DNA from: Mantamonas sphyraenae
Taxonomy: Eukaryota > CRuMs > Mantamonadidae
Direction: 5' to 3'
Assembly (NCBI GenBank): GCA_026936335.1
Contig: JAPMXV010000049.1
Span: 124,001 to 188,000 of the forward strand
Length of the DNA stretch: 64,000 nt
Shown here: one piece after another, positions 1 through 10,514 of the stretch
How the letters are laid out: each line of letters starts with the position of its first letter
Position numbering within the stretch: the stretch's first letter is position 1
The notes under the pieces: generated by a model
Database searches by the model: none
Told to the model about the DNA's origin: nothing
The model's input: only the letters and a program-made list of their open reading frames with translations
Made by a program: the position numbers and the translations under genes

Positions 1-1545
1 AGGCTGCGGGAAGGTGGCCGAAAACATGACCATCTGCCTGTCTGGGCGGATGTTGGCCACCACACGTGTTATTTGCGGTTCAAAGCCCATGTCAAACAGT
101 CGGTCAGCTTCGTCCATGACTAGGAATGTCACGCGGCGCAGGTTGGTCACCTTGCCCATGTTCAGGATGTCGATCATGCGGCCCGGCGTACACACCACAA
201 TCTCTGCACCACGTTTCAGCTCTGCAATCTGGGCGGTGATCTGTGTGCCGCCGTACACTGCGGCCACGTTGATGCCCACCGGTTTGGCAAACTGCTTGGC
301 ATCCTGATAGATCTGCAGAGCCAGCTCTCGCGTGGGGGCAAAAATGAACCCGATGGGTCCATCGCCAGCCTTCAGGGGGGGTTGTGCCAGGATGTGGCGC
401 AACATGGGCAACAGAAAGGCGAGCGTTTTGCCCGAGCCAGTCTTGGCGATGCCAATGACGTCGCGGCCCGACATGATGGCTGGCATGGCCTGCGCCTGGA
501 TTGGAGTGGGTCGCTCAAAGCCAAACTTGCGTTGCAGCGTGTCCAGCACGCGTTCAGGCAGCCCAGCTTGTTCCCAGGTGCGGATGGGCTTTGGGCAGCG
601 TTTGCCCTTAATCTTGATCCCTTCCAGCTCTGTACGCAAGTCGCGCACTTCCTCCTCGTCCATCATGGCAATCTCCTTGGCTTCGATGTAAAAGTCGCGT
701 TCAAAGTCGGGGTAGTCGATCTGGGTGTGGTCCACAAGCTCCAGCTGCTTCTCCTTCTGTGCGCCGCGGCCACGCAGCAGCGCCATGATTTCGTCAAAAT
801 CGTCGTCTTCCTCCGCAGTGTCTTCCAGGTCCACGTCGTCCAGCTCATCGCCCGTGTACACCTGCTCCTGCTTCTTACCCTTGACACGCTTGACGCGCGG
901 TTTCCCCAGCTTGCTGGCCAGCTGCTCCCGCTGCATCTCCGCCATGTATGCATCCAGTGGGTCGATGTCATCGTCATCGTCGGCGTCGTCTTCGTGTGTG
1001 CCTTTGTGACTTGTGCTTTCGCTCGCGCTCGTGCTGGACGACGATGACGACGACGCCTGGCCGGGCGCGCCTTCCGCAGCATCGTCGTCGTCGTCTGCCT
1101 CCAGATAGGCATCTCCTGAATCATCGTGGATGACTCCAGTCCGTGCCAACTGTGTCGAATGGCCGGGTGCGTGTGTGTTGTCGGCCTCTGTGTCTGTGTT
1201 TGGTGTTTCTGTGCCTTCCAACTGCATGCTCCGTGCTTGTTGCGCCTTTCGCCTTGCTCGCCACTCCTCCAGCCGCTTTCGTCGCTCTTCCTGGCTCACA
1301 CGGTCCACTTGCTCCTCCAGAACGGTGTCAGAGGAACCAGAGGATGAGCTCGCTGCCTCTGAAGCGGCCACTCGCGAGCGCTTGAGGTCCCGCTGGGAGT
1401 TGCTGGGCTCCGGATCGTCGTCTGGCTCGTCTTCCAGTGCCAGATGGGGCCGCTTGCCGCCGTTCCCTCCCGCAAACTGCACTGACTTTTGAGTGTCGAA
1501 TGCCGACGGACGCGGTCGCTTGGGTTTGTTCTTGCGTCTGAGCAT
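1..1545 (-). CDS. PRP5: PRP5/DDX46-like DEAD-box RNA helicase (3' end outside window)
   Basis: ATP-dependent RNA helicase of the PRP5/DDX46 family, which remodels U2 snRNP during branch-point recognition in the nucleus. Translated from the ATG at 1545 it stays open for 515 residues to the window edge. The N-terminus is charged and Ser/Asp-rich. The family hallmark DPLDAYM lies near residue 195. Helicase motifs follow in order: AKTGSGKT (about 365-372), PTREL, TPGR, VMDEADR (about 475) and SATFPQP at the edge. The motifs MGFEPQI and NIRPDRQ after DEAD favour PRP5 over other DEAD-box proteins. The C-terminal RecA domain is missing only because the window ends. No intron is seen. An in-frame stop at 1594-1596 lies upstream of the start. 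The gene is head to head with the EAF6-like gene. Confidence 0.93.
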   Translation of the reverse strand, partial: MLRRKNKPKRPRPSAFDTQKSVQFAGGNGGKRPHLALEDEPDDDPEPSNSQRDLKRSRVAASEAASSSSGSSDTVLEEQVDRVSQEERRKRLEEWRARRKAQQARSMQLEGTETPNTDTEADNTHAPGHSTQLARTGVIHDDSGDAYLEADDDDDAAEGAPGQASSSSSSSTSASESTSHKGTHEDDADDDDDIDPLDAYMAEMQREQLASKLGKPRVKRVKGKKQEQVYTGDELDDVDLEDTAEEDDDFDEIMALLRGRGAQKEKQLELVDHTQIDYPDFERDFYIEAKEIAMMDEEEVRDLRTELEGIKIKGKRCPKPIRTWEQAGLPERVLDTLQRKFGFERPTPIQAQAMPAIMSGRDVIGIAKTGSGKTLAFLLPMLRHILAQPPLKAGDGPIGFIFAPTRELALQIYQDAKQFAKPVGINVAAVYGGTQITAQIAELKRGAEIVVCTPGRMIDILNMGKVTNLRRVTFLVMDEADRLFDMGFEPQITRVVANIRPDRQMVMFSATFPQP

Positions 1546-1550
1546 GGGCG
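1546..1550. promoter_or_regulatory. Ultra-short divergent promoter/5'UTR region between PRP5 and EAF6
   Basis: Only 5 bp separate the two assigned start codons (1545 minus, 1551 plus). If the second in-frame Met of EAF6 at 1596 is the real start, the gap is 50 bp. Either way the transcripts must begin inside each other's coding region or use nearly leaderless mRNAs. No TATA box is visible. Confidence 0.4.
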
Positions 1551-2276
1551 ATGGCGGCGCAAGCGCAGCACGCGCCAAACACTCCGCAAGCCATCATGAG
1601 CAGCAGTGAGTCGTCAAAGGACGCCACAGGGACCACCAAAGGTGCTGCTTCGTCGTCGTCTTCCTCTTCGTCGTCGTCTTCGTCCTCGTCCTCGTCCTCG
1701 TCTTCATCATCGTCCTCTACCGCGGTGGACAAGGCCGCGTCGGCGGCCGCTACGAGCGCAAACGCAGAGGCCATTGCGCGGCTGCAAGTGATGCAGGCAC
1801 AGGTGCAAACGAATCTGGTGACCATTGAGAAACAGTTGTATCATATGGAGGGCGAGTACCTCAAGTCCACAAAGGCCACGGGCAACTGCGTCGTTGGGTG
1901 GGATGTGCTTGTGAATCCCAAGCTTACGGGCTCGCTGCGCAAGACAGCTGCCCAACAGCAGGCCTCAGAGCAGGAGGTCAATGACAAGGACAGGATATTC
2001 TCTCGCTCCAGTGTGAGCACCATCCAGGTCGGTCAGCGTGCGACTGCGTACAGCGTCTTCCATCCTCCCCCTTCCTTCCCTTCTGCCGGCTTCCTTGCTA
2101 ACATCCACCACGGACCCGAAACCGAAACCGCATTCCTGTTCCAGAGTCTCAACACGGTCGTTCACACAGTGCCTGCCGACACCAAGCCGTCCAAGCGTGA
2201 CGCACAGACTGCCGGAGTCGACAACACGCAAACTGGGACAGGATCCACCACCAAAAAGCAGCGTGTGGCTGCGTAG
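1551..2276 (+). CDS. EAF6: EAF6-like subunit of NuA4/MOZ histone acetyltransferase complexes
   Basis: Small chromatin protein of the EAF6/MEAF6 family, a stabilising subunit of nuclear histone acetyltransferase complexes. The conserved core follows a poly-Ser stretch (about residues 35-57): a short coiled coil ending in EKQLYHMEGEYL, then GNCVVGWD and KDRIFSRSSVST, which match the family pattern (IYxxEGSYLExT, GNxxxGWD, RxFSxSSxTS). The frame is open for 241 residues. The stretch 2028-2144 may be a retained 117-bp intron (multiple of 3): it has a CTAAC branch-like site at about 2098 and a pyrimidine-rich CAG acceptor at 2144, but its donor GTCGGT is weak. Removing it keeps frame and shortens the Ser/Thr-rich tail. 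The start may be Met1 (1551) or Met16 (1596). Confidence 0.82.
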   Translation: MAAQAQHAPNTPQAIMSSSESSKDATGTTKGAASSSSSSSSSSSSSSSSSSSSSSSTAVDKAASAAATSANAEAIARLQVMQAQVQTNLVTIEKQLYHMEGEYLKSTKATGNCVVGWDVLVNPKLTGSLRKTAAQQQASEQEVNDKDRIFSRSSVSTIQVGQRATAYSVFHPPPSFPSAGFLANIHHGPETETAFLFQSLNTVVHTVPADTKPSKRDAQTAGVDNTQTGTGSTTKKQRVAA

Positions 2277-2397
2277 GGGAGACCACAATCGTCAATGAAA
2301 GCCTGTTGCTACCCCGCGGCTGTGGCCAAGTCTTGGAGACAGCTTGGAGATCATTGCGCGCGAGAGCGTACCCGCTCTCCAACTCCTTTCTTGGCCC

Positions 2398-5300
2398 ATG
2401 TCCGACGGTGAACACCTGGAGGACATCGAGCTGGACGAAGTTGCAGGCGAGGGACAGGCCAGCGAGCACTCCTCGGCCGACCTCCTGTCCAAAGAACAAC
2501 GCAACGCACGCGCCAACGACGTAAGCCCACCCAAAGCGGAATCTTCGTTTTTCCCTTGGCACGCAGTTTTGCGTCGGAATGGCGTTTCAAGACGATGCCC
2601 CTCCGTGTTGCGTCGCCACTCACTCTGTTCCTATGTAGAACGCAACCCAGGTGGTGGACGAGGACGGCCCGGGCGTCATCGAGCTCACTTTCTTTACGTA
2701 CCTCAACAGCCTGATCAAACTCGGCGCCCAACGACCTCTCGAGTACAACGACCTCCCGTCGCTCCTGAACAGTGAAAAGACCGTTGCCTCTGCCCAGCCC
2801 TTCCAGGCCCACTGGGACGAGCAGAAAACCCAGCTGCGCGCCAGTGATGCCCAGGAGGGAGGCCGAACCCGGTACGTTCCGCATTCCGACTTTTCCGCTT
2901 GTCGTTGTCCCTCGCGGGCCCTTTCCCGACCCCTCCTGGCCCCTGCATCCCATTCTCCGTGCCACATCCCTGCCTCCCATTCCCCATATGTTTGTGTCGT
3001 GTTGCCTCGACTTGTGCTCACACGTACCACCTGCCTCCCATCCGGTGTGTGCCCTCGCATGCTGCTGCGTTTGCGAATGTTGGCCTTCCTTGTGTGTGCC
3101 CCACAGGCCTTCCATCGCCAAGGCATTCCTTCACGTGTGGCGTGGACCTCTGATCTGGTCCGGCGTCATGAAAGTGATCAACGACGTGACCCTCTTTGCC
3201 GGCCCGCTGATCCTCCACGACCTGATTGCCTACCTGCACGCTCCCGGCCGTACCTTGCTTGGAGGCATGGTGTTCCCGTTCATCTTTTTCGCGGTCGGAT
3301 TTATCAACTCCTTGGCCATCAACAACTACTTTTACCACGTGGTGCTCCTCAGCATGAAGCTGCGTGCTGCAATTGTCGCAAGTGTGTACCAAAAGGCGCT
3401 GCGCCAGTCTGTGCGGTCACGCCAGGGTGCCACCGTCGGCCAAGTGGTCAATCTCATGTCCAACGACGCACAACGCGTCGCAGACTTTGTCATCTCTACC
3501 CACCAGCTGTGGAGCTCGCCTGTGCAGATCATTGTCTTTGTGGCTCTGCTCATCAACTACCTTGGTGTCAGCGCCGTGGTGGGCATCGGCGTCCTCCTGC
3601 TCTCCTTTCCGCTCAACGGCTACCTGATGGTCAACATGGCCAAGCTGCAACGCGCAAACATGGAGAACACAGACAAGCGCGTCAAGATTGTCAACGAGGT
3701 GCTGCAAGGCATCCGCGTGATCAAGTACTACGCTTGGGAACAGGACTTTCTGGAGCGCATCTTTGGTGTGCGTGCCACCGAGCTGGATGTCCTTAAGCGC
3801 CGTGCGAATCTGCAGGTGCTGATGATGTTCAGCTGGACGGCTTTGCCCATGCTTGTGTCGGTGACCTCGTTTGCCGTGTTTGCTGCACTGGGCAACGAGC
3901 TGACGCCCGAGGTGGTGTTCACTTCGTTGGCTCTGTTCACCATGCTGCGCTTCCCGCTTGTTTTCCTGCCCATGGTGCTCAACGGCGCCGTCAACGCAAA
4001 CGTGGCTGCTACCCGCCTCACCACCTATCTGGACAGTGAGGACATGCAAAACCGCGTAGACTACACCGCACATGTCAAGGATGACACCACGGGGATCCTT
4101 GTGGACAACGTGACCCTGGACTGGAATCAGGCCCAGGCGTTGGATCTGCGCACGAAAGCAGAAAAGAAGAAGGCCAAGGCGGAGAAGAAGGCCGCGAAAA
4201 AGGCAGCCAAGGGCCAGGGAGAAGGCGACAACAGCAACGGGCAGGAAATGGAGGAAGAAGACGAGTCGGACGATGACGTGGAGGACGTGGAGGACGACGA
4301 CACGGAGGACAGCGAAACGAGCAAGCGCGGCCCAGCAGTGGTCGACCTGAGTCTGTCTGTGGACGCAGGTCAGCTGGCCATGGTGATTGGCCGTGTGGGC
4401 TGTGGCAAGTCGTCGCTGCTGGCGGGCATCCTGGGCGAAATCCCGATGGTGAAGGGAAACATCAGCGTGCGCGGAAGCGTGGCGTACGTGAGCCAGCAGG
4501 CGTGGATCCAGAACGCCACGGTGCGAGACAACATCCTGTTTGGAAACGCATACGACGAGGAACGGTACCGCAGCGTGGTGGAGTCGTGTGCACTGACGGC
4601 CGACCTGGACATGCTGCCTGCGGGCGACATGACGGAGATTGGAGAGCGCGGCATCAACCTGAGCGGCGGACAGAAGCAGAGGGTGTCGATTGCGCGTGCT
4701 GTGTATGCCGATGCGCAGATCTACCTATTGGACGACCCTCTGAGTGCTGTGGACGCGCATGTGGGCAAGCATATCTTCAACGCGTGCATCAACGGGGTGC
4801 TGGCAAACAAGACACGGGTGCTGGTGACCCACCAATTGCAGTACCTGGAAAGTGCCGATGTGATCCTGGCGATGGACGAGGGAGGGTCGCAGCTCGCGCA
4901 GGGCACGTACGAGAGCTGCTGGCCACAGGGATGGATCTTGGCTCGCTGCTGGAGGACGAGAGTGCAGCGGAAACGGACCAAAGCGAGGCAGCAGACGGAG
5001 ACGTGGATGCGGCGGCTGCGGCAACCGAACCTGTGGCTGTGCCTCCAGGAGCAGGCGCGGGCGCAGCCAAGCTGACGGTGCGTGTCAAGACGTCGGACAG
5101 CGTCACAAGCGATACGGCAGGCGAACGCAGTTTGTCCAACAGCAAGACGGCAGATCGCAGCGGAATTGCAGGCGAGGACGAGGCGGAGGACAAGGCGAAG
5201 CAGGGCGAGCTGGTGCAGGAGGAGGAGCGTGAAACGGGTTCTGTGAAGCTGCGCGTGTACCTAGACTACATGGCGAGTGCAGGGTCTGTGTTGACATGGA

Positions 5301-7057
5301 TTGTGATTGTGCTGCTGATGGTGGGTGGAGAGGCAGGCGGCATCGGGATCAATCTGTGGCTTGCGATCTGGGCAGCGGACACAGACGCGACGGATGCACA
5401 GACGGTGTCGTACATCGAGGTTTACCTTGGCTTGACAGTGTTGGTGAGTCTGGTGATGCTTGCGCGTGGCTATGTGATCAACTATGCGGGCATCCGCGCG
5501 TCGACCGAGCTGCACAACATGCTGATGAACAACGTGATGCGCGCGCCGGTGATGTTCTTTGACGTCACGCCCATCGGACGCATTCTGAATCGCTTCTCGA
5601 AGGACATTCTGGACATTGACACAACGCTGATGTGGTCGCTGTGGCAGTTTCTGAACGTGAGCGTGAGTGTGGTGGGCACGTGGATCCTGATTGCAAGCGT
5701 GACGCCGCTGTTCCTGATCCCGTTGACGGGCTTTGCGTATGTGTACTACCGTATGCAACAGTTCTACCGATGCACATCGCGCGAGCTGAAGCGCTTGGAC
5801 TCGACGTCCAAATCTCCCATCTTCATCCACTTTTCCGAGACGCTGAGCGGGCTGCCTACAATCCGTGCGTTCACCCGAGTGGCTCAGTTCACCAACGAGA
5901 ATCTGGAGCGCGTGGACAACAACCTGCGCGCGTACTGGGCAAACATGCAGTCCAACCGCTGGCTGAGCATCCGCCTGGAAATGATCGCAAACGGCATTGT
6001 GTTCTTTGCGGCTCTGTTTGCGGTGTTGGCCGGTGACGACGTGCCGCCCACGCTGGCAGGTCTGGCAATCACGTATTCGATGACGTCGACCGGTGCGTTG
6101 AACTGGACGGTGCGCATGGCGGCCGAAACGGAGATGCAGATGAACGCGGTGGAACGCGTGCAGGCGTACAGCACCATGCCCGAAGAGGCAGCACTGATTG
6201 TGAAGGACAACCGACCGGAGCAGTCGTGGCCTGCACAGGGACGCGTGCAGCTGAAGAACGTGTTTATGCGCTACCGGGACGAGCTGGACGACGTGCTGCG
6301 TGGCGTGAGCCTGGACATTCGTGCCCAGGAAAAGGTGGGCATTGTGGGACGCACAGGAGCAGGCAAGTCGTCGCTGATTGTGGCACTGTTCCGCATGACG
6401 GAGCTGCGTCAAGGCAGCATCGAGATTGACGGTGTGGACATCAGCCAGATTGGCCTGCAGGATCTGCGTTCGAAACTGGCCATCATCCCACAGGATCCGG
6501 TGCTGTTCACAGGCACGGTGAGGAGCAACCTGGACCCGTTTCATCAGTACAGCGACGACCAGCTTTGGCAGGCGCTGGAGGGTGCGCATCTGCACGCTGC
6601 GGTGCGAGATCTGCCGGACAAGCTGGAGAGCGAGGTTGTGGAAAACGGAGAGAACTTTTCGGTGGGCCAGCGCCAGCTGATGTGCCTTGCACGTGCGCTG
6701 CTGAAGCGTGCACGTGTGCTTGTGCTGGACGAAGCGACGGCAGCGGTGGACAACGAGACAGACCACATGATCCAAGAGACCATCCGACGGGAGTTTGCAG
6801 AGTGCACTGTGTTGACGATTGCCCATCGTTTGAACACCATCATGGACTCGGACCGTGTGCTGGTGATGGACAAGGGCCGTGTGGGCGAGTTTGGCTCGCC
6901 GGCCGAGCTGCTGGAGAACCCCAAGAGTTTGTTTCTGTCCATGGTCGAGGAGACGGGACCTGCCACCAGTGCATACCTCAAGCGCATGGCCAAGGGCGAG
7001 GTCGATGTGCTGGAGGCGCTGGCGAGCGAGGAGTTTTCCGAAGTCGCTGAAGAGTAG
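2398..7057 (+). CDS. ABC subfamily C (MRP-type) transporter, one frame break
   Basis: Full ABC exporter of the ABCC/MRP family without the extra N-terminal TMD0, as in ABCC4. Exons are 2398-2520, 2639-2871 and 3107-7057, with donors GTAAGC and GTACGT. The order is TMD1, NBD1 (Walker A GRVGCGKS, signature LSGGQKQR, Walker B IYLLDDP), TMD2, NBD2 (Walker A GRTGAGKS, signature FSVGQRQ, Walker B VLVLDEAT). About 1,435 residues. NBD1 carries an unusual insert of about 60 residues, Lys/Ala-rich then Asp/Glu-rich (4150-4325), just before Walker A. The frame changes by -1 at 4911-4915, after which the normal MRP linker (ELLATGMDLGSLLE) continues at once, so a missing G is likelier than a pseudogene. 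Met at 2344 is an alternative start. Substrate unknown; an organic-anion or drug-conjugate exporter by family. Confidence 0.9.
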
Positions 7058-7090
7058 AAGTATGAACAGTTATGAGTTCATTGATAGGTG

Positions 7091-7607
7091 TCAACTGTTT
7101 TCATGTAATCGGATGGTCGAGCAGTCGCTCACGTTTTGCTCTTCCAGCGTCCGGTCGTCGTCCAGCTCCTCGTCGCAGAAAACCATTCGCTGCTCAGCGA
7201 CGGGGATGTCCCTGGCCTCCGCCATACGAACCTTGAGTTGGCCCACGGTTTCAGAGGCGTCGACGATGAGCTCTGTGTACTGGCCAGAGATACGCTGCGA
7301 GGAATCTCAGCAAAAGTGTGAGCAACATGGGGGTGTTTAGCACCACATAGCAAGCACGTACGACGACGAAAATCTGCATTCCACCGCGCAGACGCAGCAC
7401 CAGTTGCAGGGTCGATTCCTTGCAGATGTTGTAGTCGGAGAGGGTGCAAGTGTCCTCCAGCTGCTTGCCGGCGTAGATCAGCCGCTGCTGGTCGGGCGGG
7501 ATGCCCTCCTTGTCCTGGATCATGGCCTTGACGTCCTCAATGGTGTCCGAAGACTCGACGTCCAGGGTGGTGGTCTTGCCAGCGAGGGTCCTGACGAAAA
7601 TCTGCAT
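7091..7607 (-). CDS. Divergent ubiquitin fused to a second ubiquitin-like domain without C-terminal GlyGly
   Basis: Two exons, 7362-7607 and 7091-7294 (67-bp intron, GTACGT to CAG), encode 149 residues. Residues 1-76 are ubiquitin ending RLRGG, but with 12 differences from human ubiquitin: K6R, T9A, I13T, E16D, P19S, N25D, K29M, F45Y, G53T, R54C, Q62C, H68Q. Lys 11, 27, 33, 48 and 63 remain. A second domain starts again with MQIFV (residue 77) and keeps the beta-grasp spacing ([21 protein letters not shown]), but ends RLHENS with no GlyGly and has one lysine. The intron falls six codons into the second domain. By family logic a deubiquitinase would cut after Gly76, releasing ubiquitin and a 73-residue unconjugatable partner. 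Met at 7643 is an alternative start adding 12 residues. Convergent with the ABC gene (33 bp gap). Confidence 0.85.
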
Positions 7608-7685
7608 GTTCGTTCGGGTGGCAGCGAGTTCGCGTTCGCGCAAACGCGACCAAACCGGGGAAGCGCACGAGCATCGAGTGAGGGC
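7608..7685. promoter_or_regulatory. Divergent promoter region, ubiquitin-fusion gene / membrane protein
   Basis: 78 bp between opposed start codons at 7607 (minus) and 7686 (plus). No TATA box is seen. It must hold the core promoters of both genes unless transcription starts inside coding DNA. Confidence 0.35.
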
Positions 7686-9969
7686 ATGTCTCGATCACCG
7701 TTTGCACGTCGGAAGTCATCTGTGGAACCACAGTCGCCAAGCAAGCGCAAGGCGTCTGATGAGAGCACCGCGAGCGTGGATTCCCGGACGAGCGACTTTG
7801 AGTTGACGGTTCTCTTAACACCCAAGAGCAAACGGGGAAGTGGGTCGTCTACCGAAGGGCACATCAGAGGGGGAAGTGACGAACACTCGGCGTCGCCGCC
7901 TGTGAGCCGAGGTGGGAAGCGAGAGCTGTCGTCGCTAATGGAAGAAGGGACCGTGGACGAGCGAGTGCAGAAGCGTGGGGGCAAGGGCCTCGTAGCCAAG
8001 GTGACAGATATCGGGAGCAAGCGCAAGGGTGAGCGAGAGGCGTCGGCGAAAGGAGGGAACGCCGGAAGCGAACGGGCAACGGACGACGTACGACACGGCA
8101 GGTGGCCGTTGCCAGCGCGGGCAATTTTGAGATGCATCGATTGGACAGCGAGCTGACGATGGGCAACAGTGTGAGTGCCGAGATTGTGCACCAGCTGGAA
8201 ACCCGGCCGTATATGATCTCTGTGATCGAGTACGCGGTGAAAAGCAAGCTGAGCGGGATTCTGATGTTCTTTCTCATTCTGCCCGTTATCTACTGGCATG
8301 CGTGGCTGTACCGAGCCGTTCACCTGTAAGTGAGAGGATGGTTGTGTGAGGCGATGGGAGCCAGGGAGGGAGTGCGGGGAACTTTCGCTGGCTGCGCTGG
8401 GAACATGTTTCTTGCCGTTGGGCTGTGAAAAAAGGAGAGGGCCCATCTGACACGGCGGGTTTGCGCACTTCGGGCAACTTCCCCTCTGGATGCACACACA
8501 CGTGTCTACGCACAGGTACAACGACGGCAAACCATTGCTGTTACCCAAACCCACGTGGCCCATCGACCTCGTGTACATTTTCACAGCCAATCTGGCGCTT
8601 GGTGCGGTGAGTTTCGCGATTCGAGAGGATTTTCGCCTCCGAGTTGCTCTTGCGGATGCGATGGTCGGTTCGGCACCGGGTAATGCATGGTTGGACATGA
8701 GTGACTGCAGTGCTGTGTATACGTCATGGAGATGCGTGCATGGGTTGCATGGGTGGCGAAAGCGATATGATATGACACGTGCAAGTCGTTTCGGGTGAGC
8801 AACACGCTGACACGACATGGTCCATTCAGACGCTGAGCGTGCAGTCTGTGTCCTTCTTCTACGTTTACTTTCTGTACGGGTGGGACAAGAGCCGGCCGCT
8901 GGTGGTACGTGTCGTGTTGCCGCTCGCTGTGGTCTATCCGACTTGGACGGCAGTGATGGCAATGTGGAAGTACAGCGGAGGTGGCCTGGAGGACGACAAT
9001 CTGGATTTGAACATCGGCTACTTCCTGGTGGCAGTGCTCTTCATCTACCTCACTGGCAGGGAGACAAAGAAGTCGACACACTTTGCTCGGTTTGTGAAGC
9101 TGTACGTATGGCCATACCTCGTGTGGGTGCTCGTAGGTCTGGTGTACGTCCTGTTCTTTCCGCAGCTTTTCTTTCGCACGTCGGACGATGCAACGCGCAT
9201 TGTGTTGCGGCTGTTTGTCCATCCGCTGATCTGGGAAGTGGGCTTCTCGTTCCAGCGCGTGTGTCTGCGTCTGATGGAAAAGAACGAAATGTCGACGAGC
9301 ATCACGATGTTGATGCCCAACACGGTGCTGGCCACGCTGCACGGACGCTTCTTGGTGGCCAACATGCGTTCGCAAGAGGCGACGTTGATTGTGTCTGTGG
9401 CGTTGGGCGTCATTGAGGTGGCGCTGCGCATCACGCAAACGCAGCGCGACGAGCTGTTCTACAGGCTGAGGTACGGCAAGGAGTGTGCCGACGAGATGAT
9501 GAGGAATCCCCGAAGCATGCGTGTGAGTGCGGACTTTATTGTGCTGGAGGAGTTTGTGGAGGCCCTTGGCATCCTCTGCTCCGGCGCCATTGCGTACCTG
9601 TGGAGCATGGCCAGCGATAGTTCGAACCCTGTCGCGCCGTCTCTGGAGGGCCTGGTGATCACAGTGATCATTCAGTACGCCATCGAGCTGCTGGTGGACA
9701 TCGTGACACCCTTGTTGGGTGTGCTGCATCAGCTGCACACGAGTCGGCCGAACGAAACCCGCTTGGAGCGGTTCTTTTGGGATCGATTGGGCCATGTGCG
9801 CAAGTGGAAGCTGCAGGTGGTCGCTGCTTGGAACTCCAAGTTTGACAACTACATGTTGGGCATCTTTTTCTTTGCCGTGGTGTGGACTGCCTATTTCATG
9901 CGCACGTTTGGAGACATTCTGTGCTCCGTTCCGGATGGTCACGGGAGTGTGATCCTTTACACGTGCTGA
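7686..9969 (+). CDS. Orphan multi-pass membrane protein with disordered charged N-terminus
   Basis: I do not recognise this family. Proposed exons are 7686-8000, 8102-8325, 8516-8606 and 8830-9969, about 589 residues. The last three junctions have good sites (GTAAGT/CAG, GTGAGT/CAG) and keep frame. The first (GTGACA donor at 8001) was chosen to keep frame and is uncertain; the protein could start at the later Met in EMHRLD or LTMGNS. Residues 1-105 are basic and Ser-rich. After that come about nine hydrophobic segments, including [29 protein letters not shown] and [13 protein letters not shown], separated by conserved-looking polar loops ([29 protein letters not shown]). No catalytic motif, signal peptide or transporter signature is seen. 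Confidence 0.65.
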
Positions 9970-10117
9970 GAGGGCCTGGCAGGTGTGCGGGGATTTGTTT
10001 GGACGGAGCGACAACGTTGTTGACGCCACACGAATGGAAAAAGTGTTGGACTGTACATTGGATTCAGCATTCAGCATGTGCTCGCACACAGGCACACACG
10101 CACGCACGCAAATGTGG

Positions 10118-10451
10118 TCACTGCGACGAGGCAGACGCGGCCTCGCGGCGCAGTTCTTGGACCACGGCAGCAAGCGCCTCTGGGTTCACACCGTGTTCAC
10201 ACAGACTGATGAGGATGGAGAGGGTGTCTCTGTCAAGGCCTGTGTTGAGCAGCTGGGAGATGTCGTGGACGACTGGGAGAGCACGGTGCGAGTGAGGGGT
10301 GCGTAACTTTTTGGCGCGTTGCTCTGAGATCGACCAGGGCGGGCCCAGCAGGCATGGGACGGAAACGCAACATTAGACAGAAGGGAGCGCATCACAAACA
10401 AACATTCAACGTACCCTCGAGGGTTTCACGTGCCTCTGTCTGCTGGTCCAT
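10118..10451 (-). CDS. MZT1: MOZART1-like gamma-tubulin ring complex subunit
   Basis: Tiny two-exon gene (10415-10451 and 10118-10272; 142-bp intron, GTACGT to CCCAG) encoding 63 residues, found by translating across the intron. The protein matches MOZART1/Mzt1 along its length: RETLEVVHDISQLLNTGLD, then SLCEHGVNPEALAAVVQELR. MOZART1 binds N-termini of gamma-tubulin complex proteins and allows gamma-TuRC activation and recruitment at microtubule-organising centres. It is shorter than human MZT1 (82 residues) at both ends, but the helical core is complete. The intron splits the codon after RETLE. Its start is 63 bp from that of NEDD1, a protein of the same pathway. Confidence 0.93.
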
Positions 10452-10514
10452 GAAGGGTGTGCAGGGGTTTGGTTTGCGCGTGTGGCGCCAAGCACGAGGA
10501 CTCGGGACACAAGC
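10452..10514. promoter_or_regulatory. Shared divergent promoter of MZT1 and NEDD1
   Basis: 63 bp between the opposed start codons of two gamma-tubulin complex genes. Core promoter elements of both must overlap here. No TATA motif is evident. Co-expression is inferred, not shown. Confidence 0.45.

Noticed and set aside
5261-6826. Long open frame (521 codons) antisense to the ABCC second half
   Set aside because: It mirrors the codon bias of the sense gene, is His/Gln/Arg-rich with no domain, and the sense strand has clear ABC motifs.
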